Of a stretch of DNA of 64,000 nt, positions 1-7,947 are shown piece by piece. The DNA is from Pseudoalteromonas sp. OOF1S-7 (GTDB lineage: Bacteria; Pseudomonadota; Gammaproteobacteria; Enterobacterales; Alteromonadaceae). Location of the stretch: positions 124,001 through 188,000 of the forward strand of contig NZ_JAKRFZ010000003.1 in assembly GCF_022347765.1 (NCBI RefSeq), given 5' to 3'. The translations under genes were made by a program, and so were the position numbers. Under the pieces are notes generated by a model, which was not told the DNA's origin, ran no database searches, and worked only from the letters and a program-made list of their open reading frames with translations. The stretch's first letter is position 1. Every line of letters begins with the position of its first letter.

Positions 1-323
1 GCATTTTTCTCGACCAGATGTTTTGTGACTTCAAAAATCACCCGGCTACCTAAACTGTGGCCCATCAGCACATAAGGTTTCTCTGTCAGAAAGGCCTGGT
101 GAGATAACAACTCACTCACCTTGTGTTGCATCTCGACGTGAGCGACTTCACCCATTCGCGCACCGCGGCCTGGAAATTGCAGAAGAACCAGTTCTACCTC
201 AGGAGGCAACGCACTACTCCAGGGCATATAAATAGCTGGTGAGCCACCTGCATAAGGAAAGCAAAACAGCCTGAGTTTGGCATTGGGGTTGGGTTTAGGT
301 ATTACAAAAAGCTTGCTGTTCAT
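1..323 (-). CDS. Type II thioesterase (GrsT/RifR-like), 3' part off the window
   Basis: The reading frame starts at the ATG complementary to 321-323 and runs left out of the window, so about 107 N-terminal residues are visible and the C-terminal half is missing. The N-terminus reads like the alpha/beta-hydrolase thioesterases that accompany NRPS clusters: a first strand with PKPNPNAKLRLFCFPYAGG, then a QFPGRG motif, and the nucleophile elbow GHSLGS near residue 94. These stand-alone enzymes hydrolyse stalled or wrongly primed acyl groups from carrier domains in the cytosol. It is divergent from the plus-strand genes to its right. The catalytic Asp and His lie outside the window and could not be checked. 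The family call is firm; completeness is unknown. Confidence 0.88.
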   Translation of the reverse strand, partial: MNSKLFVIPKPNPNAKLRLFCFPYAGGSPAIYMPWSSALPPEVELVLLQFPGRGARMGEVAHVEMQHKVSELLSHQAFLTEKPYVLMGHSLGSRVIFEVTKHLVEKN

Positions 324-1430
324 GATGATATATCTTTTTCTGAAATTGGGAACTATCCTACCAGACGAGCTCCAATCAAGTCATTTTATTCAAGCAATAT
401 TCACATCACTGTTATCCGGAGATTGCCAGGGCCGATGCCAAAATGCTGAATAATGTTTTACTTACCACTGTTATGCCGGATTCGGGGTGTTAAAGCAGTG
501 AATGGTAATGCGACACAGAACCGGATTGACGACCCTATTCCTTTTGATCGTTTGGTTTTTATCAATGAGGTCGTTTCAGTGGATCAATTTAAAGTCTGCG
601 GAAGATACTTTATTGTGTAAATCGGGATAAATGTCGGGTGGAGGTGAAAGTAGAAACGACAGTGCTTGCAACACAGTGAATGCCTTCGACCAATGTGCTG
701 CGCGCGACAGGGACTGTTGCAGTGCCAGACTAACGCTGACAATAGCAAATCAAGGGGACTCAGCTGGATGCAGTGACCAAGAGGGCATTCAGATAGTCGG
801 CGCTTTGAAAGCGGTGCGTTGCAGTGTCATTCAGTTTGACCGATATTCTGACGGGATGTTCGCCCCTGAATACACAAGGAAGCACTCAGCTTTCTGTCAG
901 TGTAAACGTGATACACAAAGCAGCTCATGCTCAGTTTAATGCCATCGAATACAAGCCAGCCAGAGCGGGTTGTTTAAATTGTCACCGCAACAGGTGGTTA
1001 CTATAAGAAAAATCAACTTCAATTGAAGATAATAAGTCCGTAAAATCGCCGCGAACAGGGGCCGGGCGTCTGAGCTAACTGGTAACACAACCGTGCTGTT
1101 TTTCTCTGGGCAGTTAAACAATACAGCGCATTCAGTAGCCAGATATGACTGAGCCGTCGACTATCAAACGCATATGGATTGCAGTTAGGGCCCTTATTTG
1201 GTACAAAGTGTGTGCCTAAAGCGTAAAAAATGTCTCACTACCTTATCCGTTACAACCCGTTTGTTCGGAGTTACATCTCTATGGTCATTTTTACATTTGC
1301 AATAGTTTGGTAGCCAATATGATGAGGAATAAACAGCGATCATCGTTGAATACGCTATAGTTTCGTTATGAAAATAATGGTAAGGTTCGATTCGAAAGTA
1401 TAATAACTCATTTTGTGAGGTAAAGGAAGT
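324..1430. other. Non-coding or decayed stretch
   Basis: About 1.1 kb without a gene I can support. Open frames exist (for example 631-939 and 824-1006, plus strand), but they are short, unusually rich in Cys, lack a convincing ribosome binding site and overlap each other in different frames. Short readable stretches alternate with stops in all frames, which would fit an old, decayed gene, but no family is recognisable. A TGTCTCA half-site at 1231-1237 matches one arm of the palindrome found elsewhere in the cluster, but its second arm is absent. Promoters for the divergent thioesterase and the downstream genes should lie here. Confidence 0.5.
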
Positions 1431-1592
1431 ATGAATAATAATAAAAAAAAGAAAAATAAAAGTTACATTTTCGAGGTAAAAAAAGCGCTCTTAATGGGAT
1501 ATAATTTGGGGAGAAAAGATGAGTCCGAAGGGGTCTACATCGATGAAGAGGCCTTGGTTTCATTTTACTTAGAAGAAAAAGTGAAGTTATGA
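1431..1592 (+). CDS. Small basic ORF of unknown function (53 aa)
   Basis: ATG at 1431 lies 4 bases after a good Shine-Dalgarno stretch (taaaggaag, 1421-1429), and the frame closes with TGA at 1590-1592. The protein has a Lys/Asn-rich start (MNNNKKKKNK) followed by a mixed, partly acidic segment ending in YLEEKVKL. There is no signal peptide, transmembrane segment or cysteine. It sits 128 bp upstream of the phosphopantetheinyl transferase, on the same strand. I do not recognise a family. The ribosome binding site is the main argument for it being real; the low-complexity start argues for caution. Confidence 0.45.
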   Translation: MNNNKKKKNKSYIFEVKKALLMGYNLGRKDESEGVYIDEEALVSFYLEEKVKL

Positions 1593-1720
1593 TCCAGCGG
1601 TAACATGCGTCTACCGTCACTATCAAGTCTGCAATGCTCAGCAAAAGTCACAAGTCAATAAACAGAACAAACCGTTGCTTATTATCAACCCAGTTCTGGA
1701 AAGCAAATTAGGAGTTTGTA

Positions 1721-2476
1721 TTGATATCGGATACTGTTCATGTATGGATATGTGACCTGAAGCACCGCAGACTTGCACTGCAAGGTGAGCCTGATCCACT
1801 GAAGATACTGAATCAGGCTGAGCTGAACCACTATTCTTCTCTTGGAGACGAAGCGCAGAAAATTGCCTATTTGTATTCAAGAGTTATGTTACAGCGATTA
1901 CTAACTGATTGTTTCATAGGAAGTAACAGAAACATTTCAGTGTCTAAAAATGCGAACGGTAAACCAGTGTTACTGGGGCCGGAGAAGGACATTGAAAACC
2001 TTCATATCAGCATAAGTTATACTGAGCACTGGGTTGCTGTTGCACTAGGGAAAGTTGCAGCAATGGGTATCGATATCGAGTGTATTGATCAGCTTTTTGC
2101 AACAAAAGAAATTGCCCAACGCTTCTTTCATAAAAATGAAGTGAGTGATTTATCCAGGCATCACACAACGTACCCGTTTCGCTTTGCGCAGTTTTGGACC
2201 TTGAAAGAGGCCTTTCTTAAATGTACTGGCACCGGGTTGGACATGCCGCTGGATTCGATCGAATTTGCGCTGGATGCAAAGCAGATCGTCTATAAAATTC
2301 ATGATCGTCAATATGACGGGCAATATCAATTTTCTCAGTATCTGTTGAATAATGAGGTATGTTTATCTGTCTGCACCAGTCCGATGGGAGGAGATAAGGT
2401 TACATTGAGAGTTAGTGCTTTTCCTACAGATACAACTGACACCCCTGGGTTGTGTACTCAGCTTGGTGACTGCTGA
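1721..2476 (+). CDS. Sfp-type 4'-phosphopantetheinyl transferase
   Basis: This cytosolic enzyme transfers the 4'-phosphopantetheine arm of CoA onto the conserved Ser of carrier domains, and so should activate the T/ACP domains encoded here. The 251-aa length is typical of the Sfp/EntD class. The Mg-binding motif GIDIE is at residues 116-120 (Asp118, Glu120), and the second motif FWTLKEAFLK is at 158-167 (Glu163 as third acidic ligand). The start is a TTG at 1721 preceded by GGAG at 1711-1714; no in-frame ATG exists near the N-terminus. It is followed by about 800 bp of non-coding DNA, so it appears to be transcribed separately from the exporter genes. Confidence in function is high. Confidence 0.93.
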   Translation: MISDTVHVWICDLKHRRLALQGEPDPLKILNQAELNHYSSLGDEAQKIAYLYSRVMLQRLLTDCFIGSNRNISVSKNANGKPVLLGPEKDIENLHISISYTEHWVAVALGKVAAMGIDIECIDQLFATKEIAQRFFHKNEVSDLSRHHTTYPFRFAQFWTLKEAFLKCTGTGLDMPLDSIEFALDAKQIVYKIHDRQYDGQYQFSQYLLNNEVCLSVCTSPMGGDKVTLRVSAFPTDTTDTPGLCTQLGDC

Positions 2477-3290
2477 GCGAATTGCAATTGTTAACATGCG
2501 CTGGTCTGCTGATAGTTGCGCCAGGAAGCAGGGAATATCAGCTGTTATCAGTATCAGCGTAAATAGAAGCTGTATGGCGAACATAGCCTGATCGGCGAAG
2601 GAGTTATGCTGGATTACGGTCGGGATCCCGGTATGTCAGTGACTGTCATAAGTGGCACTGAAATTATTTATACTGCATTGATTTTAATAAAAAGATTTAT
2701 TATTGATTAATTGGTAGTCGCTTCTTGGGTGAGTCAGATGTACAACTCACATAGTGGATAAAAGGATGGTTTGTAATATTTTTATAGTAATTAAGTTGTA
2801 ATCAGATGGGGGCCCCACACGTCGTATTCGTAATTTGAAGCAAACTTTGATTTAGCATTTTACCTTTACTTCACTTTAGTGTTTAATACCGATACTAAGT
2901 ATTTTCGTAAACAACAGGTGCTATGCCTGTGATACTAGCAACCCATTGGATAAACCTCTGTCTCATGCGTGAGACACTTAAGGTTTCTTTGTTGTGTTTA
3001 GACACTTAATCGCTATTGTGTAGTTACATGCTTCCAGAAAGTAAATCTTGGTTATTAACTAAGTTGACGGAAGAACTCAATTCAATGTTTCTCTGCAATT
3101 TCAGTGTGTTAAGGTGGGGTTGCTGTATGTACTTAGATGCGAGGAGAACGTAAATAGCAAACTGATACGGGTATTGAAAAGTCGTCTTTCTGTCGAAACA
3201 GCTAACCTGCAGCTTATTATAAACACACTGAGCATGAGCGCATTGCAACATGCTGGCGTAATAACTAACTACTAATTTCAGAAAATTGTG
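2477..3290. other. Intergenic control region upstream of the exporter/NRPS-1 genes
   Basis: About 0.8 kb without a supported gene; the minus-strand frames at 2363-2584 and 3024-3251 have no ribosome binding site or recognisable product. The left part is AT-rich. The main landmark is the palindrome at 2959-2976. A TTGACG hexamer at about 3064-3069 could be a -35 element, but no good -10 is found at the proper distance. I searched by eye for a GG-N10-GC sigma-54 promoter and found none that fits. Confidence 0.5.
2959..2976. promoter_or_regulatory. 18-bp palindromic operator, copy 1
   Basis: Perfect inverted repeat TGTCTCA-TGCG-TGAGACA about 315 bp upstream of the HlyD-like gene. It is the exact reverse complement of the 18-mer at 35562-35579 and resembles the site at 43945-43962. 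Two 7-bp arms around a 4-bp spacer fit a dimeric helix-turn-helix regulator; no candidate regulator gene lies in the window. That three such sites lie before separate transcription units is seen directly; the operator role is inferred. Confidence 0.7.
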
Positions 3291-4547
3291 ATGGATGTAA
3301 TTAAAAAAAAATCAAGTAAGTCAATTAATAAAAAGTTGGCTCTGGCAATACTCTTAGCGATTGGTGTAGGACTCGTTTGGTATTTTTTGAAACCGTCAAC
3401 CCTCGCATCGTTTTCGGTAGACAGAAACCGTTTAACCATCGCAAAGGTCAATACGGGTCAATTTGATGTCAAAATCGCGGCAATCGGCACCCTGGTCAGT
3501 GATAAAGTACAGTGGGTAACTTCGACGGTAGATGGGGTTGTGACCGAAGTGCTTGTGCGTCCGGGAGAAGTCGTTGAGCGAGGCCAGGTGATGGCTATTC
3601 TTTCCAACCCTCAGGTTAAACAAGAAATGGATGAACTGTCCTGGGATATTGAATCACAAGAAGCGGCATATCAGGCTGAGCAGATAAAGACAGAAACTGA
3701 GCTATTGCAATCTGAATATCAATTTTACAAGACTCGGATGTCATTTGAAGAAGCCAAAATGCGCTTTGAAGCCTATGTAAAGCTTGAAGCATCGGGCGAT
3801 CTTTCGGTTTCAAACCTGGAATTTCAGCAGGCCAGGTTAAAAAAAGAACAGTTAACAGAGTCTATCAGAATAGAAGAAAAGCAGCTGCAACAGTTAAGGC
3901 TGAGTTTAAATGCATTGCTCGATGCTGAAGTAGCGGCATTAAATAAGTTGAAGAAAAAATACCAACGTGCCAAGGAGCAAGTCGAAGCGCTGACAGTCAG
4001 AGCGAGTGCTTCTGGTATCGTGCAAGAAATGCCCTTGGAGTTGGGGCAACGGGTCAACATTGGTGATATGGTTTCAAAACTTGCTAACCAGGAAGATTTG
4101 ATTGCAAGGTTACAGGTCCCTGAGCACAAGATCAGCAAAGTGGCAAAGGGTCAGAAAGTTCAGGTTGATACTCGCACCTCAGTGATCAACGGAGAAGTCT
4201 TCAGAATTGAACCCAGAGTGGAAGGGGGGAATGTCAGTGTGGATATTCGGCTACCGGCTGAGTTACCCCAGGAAGCACGCTCAGACTTGAGCATCGACGG
4301 TGAAATTTTTATTGCCGAAAAAGCAGACGCCATGTTTGTCCGCAGACCGGCATTTTTTCAAGAAAATCAGGAAATGATCGTTTACAAGGTAGACGAGTCT
4401 GAGTCTTTTGCCGAGCAGGTAAAAGTTAAATTCGGCATTTCTTCCAGCACTGAAATTGAAATAGTCGAAGGACTACAGGCGCTGGATCGCATCATTATTT
4501 CCGAACAAAACAATTTTGAAAGATTTGAACGGATTGCCCTTAAATAG
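3291..4547 (+). CDS. HlyD/MacA-family periplasmic adaptor subunit
   Basis: This membrane-fusion protein would connect the inner-membrane MacB-like transporter encoded next door to an outer-membrane channel. It has a Lys-rich cytoplasmic start, one transmembrane segment at about residues 16-32 (LALAILLAIGVGLVWYFL), a biotinyl-lipoyl-like half (GVVTEVLVRPGEVVERGQ), a long alpha-helical hairpin with coiled-coil character (about 110-230), the second lipoyl half (ASASGIVQEMPLELGQRV) and a beta-barrel/membrane-proximal part to the end. A GTG at 3288 directly precedes the ATG; the ATG is preferred, but the ribosome binding site is weak for either. The next gene starts 25 bp downstream. The substrate is presumably the cluster product. 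No outer-membrane channel gene is visible. Confidence 0.88.
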   Translation: MDVIKKKSSKSINKKLALAILLAIGVGLVWYFLKPSTLASFSVDRNRLTIAKVNTGQFDVKIAAIGTLVSDKVQWVTSTVDGVVTEVLVRPGEVVERGQVMAILSNPQVKQEMDELSWDIESQEAAYQAEQIKTETELLQSEYQFYKTRMSFEEAKMRFEAYVKLEASGDLSVSNLEFQQARLKKEQLTESIRIEEKQLQQLRLSLNALLDAEVAALNKLKKKYQRAKEQVEALTVRASASGIVQEMPLELGQRVNIGDMVSKLANQEDLIARLQVPEHKISKVAKGQKVQVDTRTSVINGEVFRIEPRVEGGNVSVDIRLPAELPQEARSDLSIDGEIFIAEKADAMFVRRPAFFQENQEMIVYKVDESESFAEQVKVKFGISSSTEIEIVEGLQALDRIIISEQNNFERFERIALK

Positions 4548-4571
4548 ACTAATAAGAAAAAGGTATATGGC

Positions 4572-5276
4572 ATGAACCCCCTCATTCACTTAGATAATTT
4601 CAGTAAAGTATTTTCAACTGAAGAAGTTGATACTCATGCACTGCAGAGCATCAATTTGTCCATAGACAAAGGCGAGTATGTCATTATCACAGGCCCTTCA
4701 GGTTGTGGAAAGTCTACACTTTTATCTATGCTTGGCCTGCTGGACAATGGTTCATCAGGTAGTTACAAGCTTGGAGAGAAGGAAGTAACAGGTCTCAATG
4801 CGTCAGAAAGGGCAAGGGTACGCAATACAGATATTGGCATCGTGTTTCAGTCATTCAACCTGATCAGCGACTTAACCGTGGCAGAAAATATCGGCTTGCC
4901 AATGACTTATCGCAAAGATATTGCAAAGAAAGAGCAAAAAGAACGAATAGAGAACGCGCTTCAGCAAGTAGATATGTCGCATCGTGCGAATCACTATCCC
5001 GGGCAACTATCAGGGGGACAGCAACAACGTGTCGCGGTCGCCAGAGCAATCGTGAGCAGCCCTTTAATACTGCTTGCTGATGAACCTACCGGTAACCTGG
5101 ATAAAAAGAATGCCGAAGCGGTGTTGGCACTTTTTGATAAATTGCACAAGCAAGGCACTACCATCTGTATGGTTTCCCACGATGTAGACGTAGCCAGGCA
5201 CGCACAACGTGTCGTCCGCATGCTAGACGGAAAAATAGAAAGTGACAGTGGCCAGCAAGCAGCGATAGTGGCTTAG
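4572..5276 (+). CDS. MacB/LolD-type ABC transporter ATPase
   Basis: This 234-aa cytoplasmic nucleotide-binding subunit should power the permease encoded 13 bp downstream. The Walker A motif GPSGCGKST is at residues 41-49, followed by a Q-loop (FQSFNLI), the signature LSGGQQQRVAVARA, Walker B LLADEPTGNLD and the H-loop His in MVSHDVD. Length and motif spacing match LolD/MacB/PvdT-like ATPases encoded separately from the permease. An AGG (4560-4562) sits about 9 bp before the ATG. Together with the HlyD protein it forms a tripartite exporter likely to move the finished peptide or act in self-protection. Confidence 0.93.
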   Translation: MNPLIHLDNFSKVFSTEEVDTHALQSINLSIDKGEYVIITGPSGCGKSTLLSMLGLLDNGSSGSYKLGEKEVTGLNASERARVRNTDIGIVFQSFNLISDLTVAENIGLPMTYRKDIAKKEQKERIENALQQVDMSHRANHYPGQLSGGQQQRVAVARAIVSSPLILLADEPTGNLDKKNAEAVLALFDKLHKQGTTICMVSHDVDVARHAQRVVRMLDGKIESDSGQQAAIVA

Positions 5277-5288
5277 AGGTTAATTACT

Positions 5289-7700
5289 ATGAATGGGATG
5301 ATCCTCGATATAAAGTATGCGCTGCGCCTGATGCTGCGCAATCCAAAGTTTACGATTCTGACACTGTTTGTGATGACAACCGGTCTGACTCTCTCGATCT
5401 TTCTTATGTCATTCTTACCGACGTCGGTTTCTGCAACGATGCCGTTTGAAAATGGTGAAAAGTTGCGCCGGATCGATGCGATGTCTAAGGACTTTGTTTA
5501 CAACACGCCTTTCATTACCCTGCACGAAGCCGAGTTTATTGCAGAGAATAGCAATAACTGGGAAAAAATGGGGGTTTTCACCCAGCGAGATGTCAGTCTT
5601 GGAATTGGTGAACGTGCCATTTCCTACAACGCTACGTTTGCACAATCTGAGTTTTTCGAAGTGTCTGATGCCGTTCCTCTGATGGGCCGTTTGTTCGATA
5701 CCAAAGATCTGTCTTCCGGGGCTTCTCCTGTTGTGATTATAGGTTATCCAGTGTACCAGAAGTTTTTTGCACAACAGGATGACGTAATAGGGCAAAAAAT
5801 TCGTGTGAATGGCGTGCCAACCACCATTATTGGCGTCATGCCAGAGTCCTATAAATTTCCAGATGCTGCTGAAATCTGGCTGCCACTCACTGAGCGGGCA
5901 ACAGACTTTACGTTTCCTGAGGGCAGTCGCGTGATTATGTTTGGCCTGTTAAAAAATGGCATAACTGATCAGCAAGCTAACTTTGAAGTAAAACAGCTGG
6001 CGCGCGAGTTCCACAACAACCAACCCAAATCAGACAACTCCGGATCTGTGCATGTTTGGAGCTTTCAGGACGCCAAAATGGGAGATGGTCATGAAAAGCT
6101 CGAACTGGCCATGCAACTGTGTGTCGGCTTTATTCTTATTCTGTGTTGTATAAACGTCGGTAACTTGTTGTTTTCTCGTGCAATTGAAAAAGGTAAAGAG
6201 ACCGCGATCCGAATTGCCATCGGAGCACCTCGTAGTCGTCTTATTTCTCAAATCATGTGGGAAAGTGCCATCATCTGCGTGGTCTCCGGCTGCATATCTG
6301 TCGCTATTGCCAGTGTGTGGCTGGACATAGTGAACGAGCGCTTACCGACATTATTACCATTTCCCGTGCCTTTTTGGTTCGATATTCGCATCACGGGTTT
6401 CAGTATTTTAATGGCAGTTTTGTTAGTCATAGTAACAGCCGTAATCACGGGTATTTTGCCCGCGGTCAAAGCGACGGGAGGGAACTTTAACGATGTGTTG
6501 CGCGCAGGCACCAGAGGCGCACAAAGCAAATCGCAAGGCCGGGTAAGTAAGGTCTTGGTCATTGTTGAAATCCTGCTTTCTTGTACGCTATTACTGGCCT
6601 CCACCGCGATGGTGAAGACTATTTTTGACCAGCACCGAACTGACTACGGAGCCGATATTGACAATATTTTGCGCGCCAATGTGACGTTACCGGACACCTA
6701 TGACACCGCGAAGAGGCAAAGATACTACGATGATTTATCTGGCTTATTACAGCGGGATGCAAGAGTGGAGAGTCTGTCCCTAAGCACTAATCTCCCCAGC
6801 GAAACAGCCTGGTATGCAAAGGTCAATATTGAGGGTAAAAACTATGGAACCAATCAGTTTGATGCTGCCCACAATGTGTTTGTCGATGAAAACTATTTCA
6901 CAACTTTTGGGATTGAACTGTTGGAAGGGCGTGATTTTAACCAACACGACAGGCCTGACACCACGTTAGTGGCCGTCGTAACGGAAAACTTTGCGAAGCA
7001 GCACTGGCCAGACGAATCGGCGGTGGGTAAGCGAGTTAAGATCCTGGCCAAAGATCCGGTCTGGTATACAGTCGTCGGTGTGGTAAATAAAGTTGTACAC
7101 GGAAAGGAGAACCGCTGGACGAAATCCAGAGGCACTGTGTATATCAAGTTAGATCAGAACCCCAAACTGGGTATTCGCATTGCACTGAAAACAACGGGTG
7201 ATCCCTATGAGCTCAGTGAAACGATCGTCAAGGCCTCGTCACAGCTCGATTTTAATGCGCTTGCGTTTGACATTAACTCATTGCGGTACAACGTAAATAA
7301 ACGCATGGCGGCGATGGATTTTGTGAGTGAAATGTTCCTTATTATTGCGATTGCGTCTTTGATCATCGCTTTTTCCGGGATCTACGGTGTGGTGTCAAAA
7401 TCTATTTTCCAAAAACGCCACGAAACCGGAGTGAAAAGGGCTATTGGTGCACAAAATGCCGATATCTATAAGTTTTTCATGGTATCTAGCGCTAAGCAGT
7501 TGTTTGTTGGCCTTTTACTGGGTATGCCGTTGGGGATCTTCACGCTGCAAATGCTGGGCTCCACTGGGGTTGCAGAGATGCACAATATTCTTTTGATAGG
7601 TATTCCGGTTTCGATTGTATTGATCATTGCATTAGCAGTTGTATTACCCACCAGAGCCGTTTTACAAAAAGAGCCTAGTGCGGCTTTAAGGCACGAATAG
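5289..7700 (+). CDS. MacB-like ABC transporter permease with two FtsX halves
   Basis: An 803-aa inner-membrane permease. It has an N-terminal transmembrane helix (about 22-42), a large periplasmic MacB-PCD-like domain (about 50-240), three transmembrane helices (about 275-390), a second membrane segment and periplasmic domain (about 425-660) and three final helices (about 675-790) ending in EPSAALRHE. The duplicated layout, with the ATPase on a separate gene, resembles the long ADOP-type permeases rather than one-domain MacB. It partners with the ATPase and HlyD protein just upstream. The gene ends just before a strong hairpin, and NRPS-1 starts 247 bp further on. Confidence 0.88.
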   Translation: MNGMILDIKYALRLMLRNPKFTILTLFVMTTGLTLSIFLMSFLPTSVSATMPFENGEKLRRIDAMSKDFVYNTPFITLHEAEFIAENSNNWEKMGVFTQRDVSLGIGERAISYNATFAQSEFFEVSDAVPLMGRLFDTKDLSSGASPVVIIGYPVYQKFFAQQDDVIGQKIRVNGVPTTIIGVMPESYKFPDAAEIWLPLTERATDFTFPEGSRVIMFGLLKNGITDQQANFEVKQLAREFHNNQPKSDNSGSVHVWSFQDAKMGDGHEKLELAMQLCVGFILILCCINVGNLLFSRAIEKGKETAIRIAIGAPRSRLISQIMWESAIICVVSGCISVAIASVWLDIVNERLPTLLPFPVPFWFDIRITGFSILMAVLLVIVTAVITGILPAVKATGGNFNDVLRAGTRGAQSKSQGRVSKVLVIVEILLSCTLLLASTAMVKTIFDQHRTDYGADIDNILRANVTLPDTYDTAKRQRYYDDLSGLLQRDARVESLSLSTNLPSETAWYAKVNIEGKNYGTNQFDAAHNVFVDENYFTTFGIELLEGRDFNQHDRPDTTLVAVVTENFAKQHWPDESAVGKRVKILAKDPVWYTVVGVVNKVVHGKENRWTKSRGTVYIKLDQNPKLGIRIALKTTGDPYELSETIVKASSQLDFNALAFDINSLRYNVNKRMAAMDFVSEMFLIIAIASLIIAFSGIYGVVSKSIFQKRHETGVKRAIGAQNADIYKFFMVSSAKQLFVGLLLGMPLGIFTLQMLGSTGVAEMHNILLIGIPVSIVLIIALAVVLPTRAVLQKEPSAALRHE

Positions 7701-7703
7701 TGT

Positions 7704-7743
7704 CTATGCCAGTGCCTGGCAGAGTCGTCAGGTACTGGCATAG
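7704..7743. terminator. Strong hairpin after the exporter operon
   Basis: Inverted repeat with 15-bp arms (CTATGCCAGTGCCTG / CAGGTACTGGCATAG, one mismatch) and a 10-base loop, beginning 4 bp after the permease stop codon. No T-run follows, so it may act as a factor-dependent terminator, an mRNA-stabilising hairpin or an attenuator between the exporter and NRPS-1 genes. The 8-mer CAGGTACT also occurs in the right arm of the hairpin at 39747-39782. Confidence 0.55.
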
Positions 7744-7854
7744 CAGTGAAATCTGGCGGTAATCTCTGTGCTGAAGTGTTTCATCGGTACGGTTAAAAAG
7801 TGTCGTCGCAGTTTTCGTATTTTAATTTTGGCATTCACAAATAGCGTCCACATG

Positions 7855-7869
7855 CAGGAAGGCTTCCTG
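7855..7869. promoter_or_regulatory. Short palindrome in the NRPS-1 leader
   Basis: CAGGAAG-G-CTTCCTG, a perfect 7+1+7 inverted repeat about 79 bp before the NRPS-1 start. It could be an operator or a small leader hairpin. No other copy was noticed in the window. Confidence 0.3.
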
Positions 7870-7947
7870 ACATCAGATTAAGGCTATTTATCCACCATAT
7901 TGAGTGTGTGGTATTTGCACACAATGTTAGTTTAATAGGTAAAATCC

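Noticed and set aside
631..939. 102-aa plus-strand frame and the overlapping 60-aa frame at 824-1006
   Set aside because: No convincing ribosome binding site, Cys-rich unusual composition, overlapping frames and no recognisable domain; treated as non-coding or decayed.
3024..3251. 75-aa minus-strand frame in the exporter upstream region
   Set aside because: Lies in AT-rich regulatory DNA, lacks a ribosome binding site and has no family resemblance.
2977..3290. Sigma-54 promoter (GG-N10-GC) downstream of the palindrome
   Set aside because: The palindrome looked like an enhancer-binding-protein site, so -24/-12 elements were sought here and before the PKS gene; no sequence with the required spacing was found by eye.
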